Notes: generated from the sequence alone by a model not told the origin. A stretch of DNA of 19,987 bases from JBATTK01 sp049670505 (GCA_049670505.1 JBATTK010000051.1:1-19987), one strand, 5' to 3'; positions 8,438 to 16,297 are shown, counted from the first letter of the stretch. A program made the numbers and translations.

Positions 8438-8628
8438 ACTTTTATCGGAAAAAGTAAACGTTTATAAGTTTTTCCTAAAAATAAGTCTATAGCATGTTTC
8501 TTTGGTTTTATAACTAAACTAAATGTAAAGCAGCTCTGATAACTTACTCCTAAAAAGACAACACTTTGGTCTCATTTTTTGAGTGTTTATTTGAATTAGT
8601 CATCAAATATTCAGGGCTGCCATTTACA
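8423..8628 (+). promoter_or_regulatory. Non-coding cassette, copy A (boxes, -7-like element, hairpin)
   Basis: This is the first of three related copies. GTAAAC boxes lie at 8423, 8434 and 8454, and the third is followed by GTTTATAAG. The third box is bracketed by GGAAAAA (8447-8453) and TTTTTCC (8469-8475). TTTCTTTG at 8497-8504 resembles the TAnnTTTG -7 element. The hairpin arms are TGTAAAGCAGCTCTGA (8524-8539) and the complementary 8611-8628, which carries a CA bulge and one G-U pair. The first box and part of the second lie inside the regulator gene; its stop codon TAA (8435-8437) is within box 2. No gene follows on the plus strand before copy B. Confidence 0.8.
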
Positions 8629-8742
8629 GTACTACGATAAAATCTTTTTCCCTCCCATAGGCACTAGGACATTACATCCTATTTTACTTAAATACCTAAG
8701 GCTATCGCCCTAATTTTGATATAAACAAAAATAGCGGTTGTA

Positions 8743-8943
8743 CTATTCTCCCCTTGCCTGTATCATTAACCTACCCATATCATAAATCGTACTAAGGAAA
8801 AACGGACCGCTATCCACAAGTGTAACATAGGTTTCCTGTAACGGAAGATAACTTTTTGTTCCGTTCAAAAATTTGTGTGTTAAAAATGGCCAAGGTTTCT
8901 CGTTGCCATAACCAAATTTTAATGGTGCAAATACTATGCAACT
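8743..8943 (-). pseudogene. Possible degraded gene fragment, family not recognised
   Basis: An open stretch of 66 codons on the minus strand ends in TAG at 8743-8745 and is preceded by TGA at 8944-8946. It has no ATG near its 5' end. Its translation looks like folded protein: VFAPLKFGYGNEKPWPFL, then LPLQETYVTLVDSG, then STIYDMGRLMIQARGE. It is rich in aromatic residues and glycine and lacks the K/N/I bias of random AT-rich frames. It sits between cassettes A and B in the opposite orientation. I do not recognise the family. It may be the C-terminal remnant of a gene lost when the cassettes recombined, or a chance frame. Confidence 0.35.
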
Positions 8944-8965
8944 TCATAATGAATTGAACCCACTA

Positions 8966-9173
8966 GTAAATCAAGAGTAAACATTCATCGGAAAAGTAAA
9001 CGTTTATAAGACTTTCCCAAAAAAATGTTAATAGCACTTTACTTTGGGTCGTATGACTAATTAAAATGTAAAAAACAGCTCTGAAAACTTCACTCTTAAA
9101 AGTAAAATAATTCTATCATTTTTTCGAGTATTCATTTGAAACAGCTTCAAAACTATTCAGTACTGCCATTACA
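8966..9173 (+). promoter_or_regulatory. Non-coding cassette, copy B (susC promoter and leader)
   Basis: GTAAAT at 8966 and GTAAAC at 8977 and 8996 repeat the box spacing of copies A and C, and GTTTATAAG follows the third box. TTACTTTG at 9039-9046 is the -7-like element, 43 bp after the third box start. Hairpin arms lie at 9067-9085 and 9156-9173, but the pairing is weaker than in A and C. If transcription starts a few bases after 9046, nearly the whole hairpin lies in a susC leader of about 155 nt. There is no -33 TTG; its place is taken by the third box region, which fits an activator-dependent promoter. Confidence 0.75.
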
Positions 9174-9207
9174 TTAGTCAAAGACTAACTTAATTAAAAC
9201 TCGATGT

Positions 9208-12200
9208 ATGAAAAAAAAATGTAATTGGTTGTGTATGATATTCCTTCTGGGGATATCTTTTGCATACACACAAGAAAAAACAGTTTCCGGTACCGTCACG
9301 GATCAAAATGGGGTGCCCCTGCCCGGGGTCAACATTTTGGTAAAAGGCACTACAAATGGAACACAATCCGATTTTGACGGTAACTATGCTATCCAAGCAA
9401 GTGAAGGTCAAAGCTTGGTCTTCTCTTATTTAGGACAGACTACGGTAGAACGTAACGTGGGTTCCGCCAATACCATAAATGTGCAAATGCAAGAGGATGC
9501 CCAGGCTTTGGAAGAAGTGGTGGTTATTGGATACGGAAACCAGGAAGAGAAAAAGATTATTCAAAATGTTGGTATCGTAAAGCAGGAAGCTATTGAGAAT
9601 TTGCAGGTAGTATCCGCCGATCAATTACTACAAGGACAAAGTGCAGGAACGCAGATCGTTAACGCTTCCGGTGTTTTGGGATCGGCCGCTATTATACGGG
9701 TACGTGGAGTAAACTCCATTAACTCGGGTAGCCAGCCTTTAATCGTTATAGACGGTGTTCCCATTACGGATACAGAAGGAAATACTTTAAATCGTGGAGG
9801 TAATACGGATATCAATCCCTTATCCTACGTAAATCCCAATGATATTGAATCATTGACCGTATTAAAGGATGCGGGAGCAACTTCCATATATGGGTCTAGG
9901 GGAGCCAACGGGGTAATCCTAATAACGACCAAGAAAGGAAGAAGGAATTCAAAAACAACCTTGACACTGGATGTAAACACCCAATATTCCGAATCTACGG
10001 ATGTACCGGAAATTTTGAGTGCTGATGAGTTTCGCCAGTTTAAATCGGACGTAGCCACCATACAGAATGGAACGCCTACTTCTCCGGAAGATTTAGGACT
10101 GGGTGCTTTAGGCTCTGGAGGAACCGATTGGTTAGGCGGTGTACAACGTACCGGTATATCCCAAAACTATAACCTAGGTGTTAGAGGTGGAGGCGAAAGG
10201 ACATCTTTCTTCTTTGGATTGGATTTTCAGGATGCCCAAGGTTTTATAATAGGTAACGATCAACAAAGAGCCGGAGCCAGAATTAACATTGATTCCGATG
10301 TGAACGATTGGCTCAAAGCCGGCATGAACTTGGGAATCACCAACAACAGGTTAAATCGTGTGTTTATAGAAAACGAAATCGATGCTCCTTTTACAACCGC
10401 ATTTTTACAAAGTCCTGTTGTACGGGCTTTTGATGATGATGGTAACTTTTTACAGTCCGGATCTTTTATTCCCAATGTTTTTGCAAGGGTGGCATTGGAT
10501 GACCGGGAACTAAAAACCTTCAGGGTCATTGGGAACGCCTTTACGGAAATCACTCCATTTGAAGGCCTCACATGGCGATCCGAGTTTGGTATGGATAGAC
10601 TGGATGTAGAGGAAACTACAAGGGAAGTAGAATTTAACTCCCCTGGCGGACTTGGACAGTTGGTGAGTGTTAGGGAAGAACGATGGTTGACCAACCAAAC
10701 ACTCAACTACACCCCTAATCTTGGTGAAGACCATACGCTGGGCGTATTGTTGGGACTTAATTATGAGGAAACCTTAAGAACCAGATTAAACGTATCGTCC
10801 ACAGGATTTTTGACCGATGACCTCAGAAACTTAGGTTCAGGATCAACACCTACCGTGCTAAACGGAGATCGTTTCCCCTCCAGATTGTTCGGTCTCTTTT
10901 CCAGGGTTACTTACGACTATAAAGGAAAGTATTTGGTAGAGGGATCTATACGTCGTGACGGTTCCTCTCGTTTTGGATCCAATAACAGATTTGGATATTT
11001 CTGGTCCGCTGCCGCTGGTTGGATATTGTCCGAGGAGTCTTTTATGGAAGATGTCACATGGTTGGACTATCTCTCGCTACGGGCCAGTATAGGTACCGTT
11101 GGTAACGATCGTCTGGGAACTTTTCCATCATTGGCGTTATTTAGTGCAGGACCCATTGCCGATTACAACGGGGAGTCCGGTATAATTCCCAATCAGCCAG
11201 AAAACCAGGACCTGAAATGGGAAGAAAGTGAGACTTTGGATATAGGGGTAAAATCTACCTTTCTAGGTGGGCGTGTTAATTTTAACGTGAGTTATTTTAA
11301 AAAGACTACCAGTGATCTATTGTTAAATCAGGTACTACCGCCACAGACGGGACTACGCTTTATCAGTAGAAACATCGGTGAACTGGAAAATACGGGATGG
11401 GAATTTGAATTAAGTACCGTAAACGTGCGTTCGGAAAATTTTGAGTGGCGAACCAATTTTAACCTGACAACGATCAATAACGAGATTACAAGGCTTAATG
11501 AAGATGCCGCAACGGATCCCCAAGGAAGGAGAATCATTGATGGTACTATTCAGAGGGCTATTGAAGGAGAATCCTTAAATAACTTCTATCTCATTAGATA
11601 TGTAGGGGTAAACTCTCAGACCGGTGATGCGGAATGGTTGGATGCCAATGGTAATATCACTACAAACCCCGGTACTAACGATCGTGTAGTTACCGGTAGT
11701 CCTTTGCCCGACTTCTCCGGAGGTATGACCAATACGTTTAAGTATAAGAATCTTGATCTGTCGGTATTGATGAATTATTCGTACGGGAATGACGTAGTGA
11801 TAGACGGATTACGATTTGCGGATGGTAATGATGCCATTGGGGGTATCGTAAACGTGAGAAGACAGAACCTGAACTTCTGGAGACAACCGGGCGACAATGC
11901 ATTCTTGCCCAGCCCCACGAGTTCTACTTTCAACCTGTTCAACCAAAGATCTTCGCAACAACAATTGGATGCTTCCTATCTGCGTATAAAAAATATCACA
12001 CTAGGATACAACGTTCCGGAAAAGGCATTGGAGCGGCTTGGTAATTTCATTTCCGGGATTCGCTTTTATGCAACGGCCACCAATTTGTTTACCTTAAAAA
12101 GGGATGAGATGGATGGCATTGACCCTGAGCTTACGGACGATATCGATCCAAGATTCCAGGGGGAATCCTTTTTCACGGCACCGCAGGCCCAATCATATTC

Positions 12201-12225
12201 TTTAGGAGCACGTTTAACATTTTAA
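9208..12225 (+). CDS. SusC/RagA-family TonB-dependent outer-membrane transporter
   Basis: This 1005-residue outer-membrane protein imports a ligand, usually an oligosaccharide, with TonB energy and a SusD lipoprotein lid. A signal peptide covers about 1-21. A carboxypeptidase-regulatory-like domain (about 25-98, VSGTVTDQNGVPLPGVNI...DFDGNY) follows, then the SusC hallmark LEEVVVIGYG at 101-110. The plug domain (about 115-243) contains PLIVIDGVPI and SIYGSRGANGVILITTKKG. The rest is the beta-barrel, ending in the aromatic strand YSLGARLTF typical of outer-membrane insertion. Length is normal. SusD follows after 10 bp, so the pair forms one operon. No glycoside hydrolase, sulfatase or protease gene is attached, so the imported substrate cannot be inferred. 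Confidence 0.96.
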   Translation: MKKKCNWLCMIFLLGISFAYTQEKTVSGTVTDQNGVPLPGVNILVKGTTNGTQSDFDGNYAIQASEGQSLVFSYLGQTTVERNVGSANTINVQMQEDAQALEEVVVIGYGNQEEKKIIQNVGIVKQEAIENLQVVSADQLLQGQSAGTQIVNASGVLGSAAIIRVRGVNSINSGSQPLIVIDGVPITDTEGNTLNRGGNTDINPLSYVNPNDIESLTVLKDAGATSIYGSRGANGVILITTKKGRRNSKTTLTLDVNTQYSESTDVPEILSADEFRQFKSDVATIQNGTPTSPEDLGLGALGSGGTDWLGGVQRTGISQNYNLGVRGGGERTSFFFGLDFQDAQGFIIGNDQQRAGARINIDSDVNDWLKAGMNLGITNNRLNRVFIENEIDAPFTTAFLQSPVVRAFDDDGNFLQSGSFIPNVFARVALDDRELKTFRVIGNAFTEITPFEGLTWRSEFGMDRLDVEETTREVEFNSPGGLGQLVSVREERWLTNQTLNYTPNLGEDHTLGVLLGLNYEETLRTRLNVSSTGFLTDDLRNLGSGSTPTVLNGDRFPSRLFGLFSRVTYDYKGKYLVEGSIRRDGSSRFGSNNRFGYFWSAAAGWILSEESFMEDVTWLDYLSLRASIGTVGNDRLGTFPSLALFSAGPIADYNGESGIIPNQPENQDLKWEESETLDIGVKSTFLGGRVNFNVSYFKKTTSDLLLNQVLPPQTGLRFISRNIGELENTGWEFELSTVNVRSENFEWRTNFNLTTINNEITRLNEDAATDPQGRRIIDGTIQRAIEGESLNNFYLIRYVGVNSQTGDAEWLDANGNITTNPGTNDRVVTGSPLPDFSGGMTNTFKYKNLDLSVLMNYSYGNDVVIDGLRFADGNDAIGGIVNVRRQNLNFWRQPGDNAFLPSPTSSTFNLFNQRSSQQQLDASYLRIKNITLGYNVPEKALERLGNFISGIRFYATATNLFTLKRDEMDGIDPELTDDIDPRFQGESFFTAPQAQSYSLGARLTF

Positions 12226-12235
12226 AAAAATAGCG

Positions 12236-13651
12236 ATGAAAACATATAAAACAATAGCAATACTTTTCGGTCTTATCCTGACTTTTTCGTGTGAGGACAG
12301 GTTGGATGTGGTTCCGGAAGACAGCGTTATTACTGAAACAGTATTCAATACACGCGGATCGATCAATGGCGCCGTAGTGGGAATCTACAGTAAAAACCAA
12401 AGTGGGGATTTAAATGGAAATGCACAGTTAATATCGGATTTTATGGCCGATAACGTAAACTTTGTAGGCAGTTTTCCTTCACTGCAGGAACTCGATCAAT
12501 TTGAAACCTTGGCCACCAACGCTACCATTGATAACATTTGGTTGGATGCGTATGAGGTAATCGGTGCCGCAAATAATATTATCATCAACCTGCCAGATGT
12601 AGATTTAATAGATTTAACGGAGGAAGAGAAGGCCCAATTTATCGGAGAGGCCAAATTCTTAAGGGCGGTAACCTATTTTCAACTGGTAAGTTTGTTTGCA
12701 AAACCTTTTCAATTTGAGGGAGGTACTAATCTAGGTGTTCCCCTAAACTTGGACTTTTTTACCCCGGAAAGTGAACTTTCGGATTTTCAACTGCCCCGAT
12801 CTACCGTAAATGAGGTCCATGCCGCAATAGAGCAGGATTTATTGGATGCAGTCGCCAATCTTCCCGAATCTAACGGGGTAAGAGCGGAAGCCGGCTCCGC
12901 CAGGGCACTTTTGGCCCGTTTGTATCTGTATCGTGAAGATTGGGCCAGAGCCGCGGACTTTGCCAATCAGGTAATCACTTCGGGAGAATATGCGCTTGCA
13001 CCGGATTTTGATTTTTATGACGACAATCCAACATCTTCCGAGCACATTTTTGTAGTAATCAACACTCCTACCGATGGTCCGCAAGATGAAGATGTTCCAG
13101 GTTCGGATGAAGTGTATGTGAATTTTTACAATGCCGCTCCGGGCGGAAGGGGCGATGCACCTTTTAGCCAAGATCTTTTGGACGCCTTTGCTACCGAGCC
13201 GGGAGATAGGAGATTGGATGAACTCTCTGTAGCCGCTACCGATGCGGGAGGTAGTGATGCCGTATTTACCACTAAATACCCGGATATTGTAAATAATGCT
13301 TCCGATGGCATGGTATTACGTATTGCCGAGATGTATCTGATTCGTGCGGAAGCCAACCTGCGTGGAGGTACTTCCGTTGGAGATACCCCTTTGAACGATA
13401 TTAATGTAATCCGCACGCGGGCAGGATTACCCGATCTAGGCTCCGTAGACCTGGATGCCATTCTTGTAGAAAGAAGAAAGGAGTTTTGTTTTGAAGGTCA
13501 ACGAAGAATGGATCTGCTGCGTAATAATTTAAACTTAAGACCCGGGAACAATCCTGTATCCGCAGCAGGAGCCAACAAAGTGATTTTCCCCATAGTGGAT
13601 AATGAAACCACCAATAATCCCAACATAGTTCAGAACCCCGGTAATTTTTAA
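12236..13651 (+). CDS. SusD/RagB-family nutrient-binding lipoprotein
   Basis: This 471-residue surface lipoprotein forms the lid over its SusC partner. The signal peptide ends in the lipobox LTFSC (Cys19). SusD_RagB features are present: the N-terminal VPEDSVITE...FNTRGSINGAVVGIYS region, the TPR-like stretch with GEAKFLRAVTYFQLVSLFAKP, and the C-terminal NVIRTRAGLP...ERRKEFCFEGQRRMDLLR motif found near the end of most SusD proteins. The ATG lies 10 bp after the susC stop, so they are co-transcribed. A terminator begins 38 bp after its stop. Ligand class is unknown. Confidence 0.95.
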   Translation: MKTYKTIAILFGLILTFSCEDRLDVVPEDSVITETVFNTRGSINGAVVGIYSKNQSGDLNGNAQLISDFMADNVNFVGSFPSLQELDQFETLATNATIDNIWLDAYEVIGAANNIIINLPDVDLIDLTEEEKAQFIGEAKFLRAVTYFQLVSLFAKPFQFEGGTNLGVPLNLDFFTPESELSDFQLPRSTVNEVHAAIEQDLLDAVANLPESNGVRAEAGSARALLARLYLYREDWARAADFANQVITSGEYALAPDFDFYDDNPTSSEHIFVVINTPTDGPQDEDVPGSDEVYVNFYNAAPGGRGDAPFSQDLLDAFATEPGDRRLDELSVAATDAGGSDAVFTTKYPDIVNNASDGMVLRIAEMYLIRAEANLRGGTSVGDTPLNDINVIRTRAGLPDLGSVDLDAILVERRKEFCFEGQRRMDLLRNNLNLRPGNNPVSAAGANKVIFPIVDNETTNNPNIVQNPGNF

Positions 13652-13688
13652 TTTTTTTAATTAATAGTATATTACTTAAATAAAAAAG

Positions 13689-13721
13689 AACCACCTTGGA
13701 CTTTGATTCGAGGTGGTTTTT
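13689..13721 (+). terminator. Rho-independent terminator after susCD
   Basis: A 10-bp stem, AACCACCTTG (13689-13698) with CGAGGTGGTT (13709-13718), contains one T-G pair and a 10-nt loop and is followed by Ts. It lies 38 bp after susD and ends the susCD transcript. It also overlaps an alternative ATG at 13696, which argues that the next gene starts later, at 13756. Confidence 0.85.
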
Positions 13722-13755
13722 AAGTATTATCACCAAAACTTCTAAGTATAACGGT

Positions 13756-14448
13756 ATGAAAAAACTAATCTTTTTAAGCCTTTACTCCTTATCGCTATCC
13801 ATTTCGGCCCAGATACAGCAGATCAATAACGGATCCTTTAACGAGTTAATCTTTTTTGTGGGAATCAGCAATCCCGAATACGATAATGCGGAAGGTTCCC
13901 GTTACCTTGACAAAGAGTTTGTTTTAGCTAAAATAAATGATATAAAAAAGGCGCAGCTTATTCGTTTCAATGTGGTAGAAAATAGCATTGAAGTCATGAA
14001 AGAGGGTGGCAAAATAATGTACTTGTCACAATCACATCCGTATACCATAAAATTATTGGGCGGTTCCAATAAAGTATATGAAACCAAGCCGTATATAGAT
14101 GATAATGGAGCCAAAAACACTTCTTTTTTTGAAAAGGTACATGTGGATGAAAGATATACCCTCTATCGTAAGGAACGGATAAAGTATGTGCCAAAAAAAA
14201 TAGCTAAAAGCAGTTATGATCAGGATGTTCCGGCAAAATTCGTAAATGTCAACGACCACTTCTATATGACGGATTTCAAATCCAAATCTTCGGAATTGAT
14301 AGAAATACCGAGAAAGAAAAAAAGCTTTCTAAACTTTTTCAAAGATAGTTCCAATAAGCTGGACAAATTTGTGAAAAAGGAAAAATTGAAATTTGAAAAC
14401 ACCGATGATCTTATAAAAATACTCGATTTTTATTTTGCCTATAAGTAA
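13756..14448 (+). CDS. Secreted protein of unknown function
   Basis: This 230-residue protein has a clear signal peptide (MKKLIFLSLYSLSLSISAQ, probable cleavage near 18/19). I recognise no enzyme family. A central part reads YLDKEFVLAKI, then AQLIRFNVVENSIEV, then KIMYLSQSHPY, reminiscent of small exported flavobacterial proteins with short beta repeats. The C-terminal third is very lysine-rich (KKKSFLNFFKDSSNKLDKFVKK). The start at 13756 was chosen over 13696 because the latter lies in the terminator stem and would bury the signal peptide behind 20 residues. The terminator separates it from susD, so it needs its own promoter, which I could not identify. Cassette C follows 82 bp downstream. 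Confidence 0.75.
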   Translation: MKKLIFLSLYSLSLSISAQIQQINNGSFNELIFFVGISNPEYDNAEGSRYLDKEFVLAKINDIKKAQLIRFNVVENSIEVMKEGGKIMYLSQSHPYTIKLLGGSNKVYETKPYIDDNGAKNTSFFEKVHVDERYTLYRKERIKYVPKKIAKSSYDQDVPAKFVNVNDHFYMTDFKSKSSELIEIPRKKKSFLNFFKDSSNKLDKFVKKEKLKFENTDDLIKILDFYFAYK

Positions 14449-14530
14449 TACTGAAATATTCAAGCGGTGACCTCAAGTATCAAAGTCAAAAGCAAAGGTC
14501 TACGGTATGTTCTTTGCAAAAAAAGATCCA

Positions 14531-14733
14531 GTAAATTAAACGTAAACTTTTATCGGAACGGTAAATGTTTATAAGCCTTTCCCGAAAATAGAAAAAGAGC
14601 CTGTTTCTTTGGTATAACAACCTAATCACCTGTAAAGCAGCTCTGAAGACTTACTACTAAAAAAACTTCTGTCTCATTTTTAGGGTAATTTATTTGAATT
14701 AGCTATCAAAACCTTTCAGAGCTGCAATTTACA
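14531..14733 (+). promoter_or_regulatory. Non-coding cassette, copy C (orphan)
   Basis: GTAAAT at 14531, GTAAAC at 14542 and GTAAAT at 14561 show the same 11-bp and 19-20-bp steps as in A and B, followed by GTTTATAAG. The third box is flanked by CGGAACGG (14554-14561) and CCTTTCCCG (14576-14584), which pair with one bulge and one mismatch. TTTCTTTG at 14604-14611 is the -7-like element. The hairpin is the best of the three copies: TGTAAAGCAGCTCTGAA (14631-14647) pairs fully with 14715-14733 except for an AA bulge. No plus-strand gene follows; a transcript would run antisense into the minus-strand gene at 14748-15254. Confidence 0.75.
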
Positions 14734-14747
14734 TTCCCACTACATAG

Positions 14748-15254
14748 TTACTTTATCTTCCTATACAAGCCATCAAAGGCAACACTTATCACTTTATCGT
14801 CCTGAAGTACCTCCCACAATTGACGAACGGTACCATCCGCATTTAAGGTCCAAGTAATTCTGTTCACATATACTTCGCCATCGGTATGGGTGAACTTGTC
14901 CGAAGAAAGTATCATTTGATTACCCGTTCTGTTTCCTTTTAGCTTTAGGTGCGCCCCTGAATTATCTATCCAAAGTTGTTCCCATTGCTTGGTTTCCAAA
15001 TTATAAAAATTTGTGCTGGAACCTGTAAATTTCCCTTTGGCACTTGTCCAATTTTCCCTCAGCAGACAACTATCCTGTACTTTTTCTATACTGTTTTTAC
15101 CTGCTGCGGTGCCATCGGCATTGGTTACATCCCAAGTTCCGATCCAAAAATCAAAGGCCTTATGGTTTTCGGTGCAACAAGCGCATGCACTCTGTGCCTC
15201 CAAAGTATAGCCTATCAAAAGGATGATTAAAAATGTAAAATACCGCTGTATCAT
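14748..15254 (-). CDS. Secreted lipocalin-like/DUF1579-like protein
   Basis: This 168-residue exported protein has a signal peptide (about 1-20) followed by a cysteine cluster, SACACC at 22-27. The mature part has FDFWIGTWDV at 34-43 and a succession of short beta strands with conserved tryptophans (ENWTS, QWEQLWIDN, ITWTLN, QLWEVL). This is the pattern of the small lipocalin-like or DUF1579-type beta-barrel proteins that bind hydrophobic ligands. Ligand and role are unknown. Its start lies 40 bp after the stop of the alpha/beta hydrolase gene on the same strand, so the two probably form an operon. Cassette C points into its 3' end from the other strand. Confidence 0.72.
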   Translation of the reverse strand: MIQRYFTFLIILLIGYTLEAQSACACCTENHKAFDFWIGTWDVTNADGTAAGKNSIEKVQDSCLLRENWTSAKGKFTGSSTNFYNLETKQWEQLWIDNSGAHLKLKGNRTGNQMILSSDKFTHTDGEVYVNRITWTLNADGTVRQLWEVLQDDKVISVAFDGLYRKIK

Positions 15255-15294
15255 AGGAAAAGTCTTGCTGTTGAAAAATACACTGCCTATATAG

Positions 15295-16077
15295 CTATCC
15301 CATTTTGGATAGATAATGGATTACCGCATCATTAAAAACTTTCGGTTGTTCCACATTTACTACATGCCCACAATTCTCCACCACAAATAGTTCCGATGTT
15401 GCATGTGTTGTCACCACCTTTTTTATGGTAGGGAGAAACAGATAATCCTCTCCCCCCATTACATATAAAGTAGGTATTTTAATATCTACCGTTCTAAAAA
15501 AACGAAGTAAGGGATTAATCTCGGAAGTTAGTTTGAACCAACGAATAAACTCTTTCTGGTATAATTTTTTAGCCTCTCGCACAAATAACGAACGAGATTC
15601 TTTATGATTTTTATTGGGCATGATTACAAAAGCGAAGAACTTGTACAACCAAAGATAAGGTACTATAGATTTAAAGACGACGCCCAGCCGCATCAATACC
15701 TGTGATCGGAAATTTAATTTCATGATAGCTCCGCCCATAATCATGCTTTCTACCCTATCCGGATACCGTTCTGCGAGATTGCGTATCAAAATAGTTCCTA
15801 AGGAGATTCCTATGAAGTGGGATTTCTTGACACTTTCGTGATCCAATACTTCCATAATGTCATCCGTTATGGAATCAAAGGTATATTTATCACTAAAGGC
15901 ATCCTTTAGGTTAGGTTTGGAATTCCCATGACCTCTTAAGTCAAGAAGTAAAATATTAAAATGTTCCTTAAATTCCCTTAACTGTTTGTACCAGATGGAA
16001 GAACTACCCCCGGCACCGTGTACGAAGGTCACCCATTTTTTGGAAGTAGTATGCTGATAAGTAGTATAACTAAGCAA
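15295..16077 (-). CDS. Alpha/beta hydrolase
   Basis: This 260-residue cytosolic protein has the alpha/beta-hydrolase fold. HGAGG (20-24) forms the oxyanion region, GISLG (90-94) is the nucleophile elbow with Ser92, and Asp211 (GGEDYLF) and His238 (NCGHVVNVE) complete the triad. The cap region at about 120-190 is hydrophobic and lysine-rich. The substrate (ester, lactone or other) is unknown. The start is TTG at 16077-16075: the frame upstream reaches a stop (TGA) after eight codons without an ATG, and the fold begins immediately with strand KWVTFVHGAGG. It heads a two-gene operon with the secreted lipocalin-like protein. Confidence 0.88.
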   Translation of the reverse strand: MLSYTTYQHTTSKKWVTFVHGAGGSSSIWYKQLREFKEHFNILLLDLRGHGNSKPNLKDAFSDKYTFDSITDDIMEVLDHESVKKSHFIGISLGTILIRNLAERYPDRVESMIMGGAIMKLNFRSQVLMRLGVVFKSIVPYLWLYKFFAFVIMPNKNHKESRSLFVREAKKLYQKEFIRWFKLTSEINPLLRFFRTVDIKIPTLYVMGGEDYLFLPTIKKVVTTHATSELFVVENCGHVVNVEQPKVFNDAVIHYLSKMG

Positions 16078-16289
16078 TAGTTTTTTTATAAATGTAATTC
16101 ATTTCTTTGATAAGGACATAAAGTTTATCGCTTTTTGATACGAAATGTAGTATATCCATACCATTCTAAAACACCTTTGCTTGTTATAGAAAGAAGAATT
16201 TCTAAGTTTTTTTGTTAAAAAATAGATAAAACACCTGATTATTAGTTGAATACACTTGTTCATTAACATCTAAAACCTGTTTTCCACCG

Positions 16290-16297
16290 TATATTTG
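16290..16297 (+). promoter_or_regulatory. Candidate -7 promoter element for the 64-residue protein
   Basis: TATATTTG matches TAnnTTTG exactly and lies 20 bp before the ATG at 16318, giving a leader of roughly 14 nt. A TTG at 16256-16258 is further away than the usual -33 spacing, so only the -7 part is supported. Confidence 0.4.

Larger units (their letters stand above)
8438..9207 (+). other. 770-bp gene-poor region between regulator and susC
   Basis: This stretch has no intact gene. It holds most of cassette A, a segment at 8629-8742 in which I see nothing beyond a weak GC hairpin near 8697-8712, a degraded minus-strand coding fragment (8743-8943), cassette B, and a small perfect palindrome TTAGTCAAAGACTAA at 9174-9188 just before the susC start. 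Confidence 0.6.

Noticed and set aside
8423..9173. CRISPR array or transposon for the repeated cassettes
   Set aside because: There are only two nearby copies about 540 bp apart plus a distant third, with no regular spacers, no transposase and no target-site duplication.
10260..10734. Minus-strand frames inside susC
   Set aside because: They mirror the codon structure of susC and have no start context or motif.
13696..13755. Upstream ATG at 13696 for the secreted protein
   Set aside because: It lies inside the susD terminator stem, and the extension would bury a typical signal peptide.
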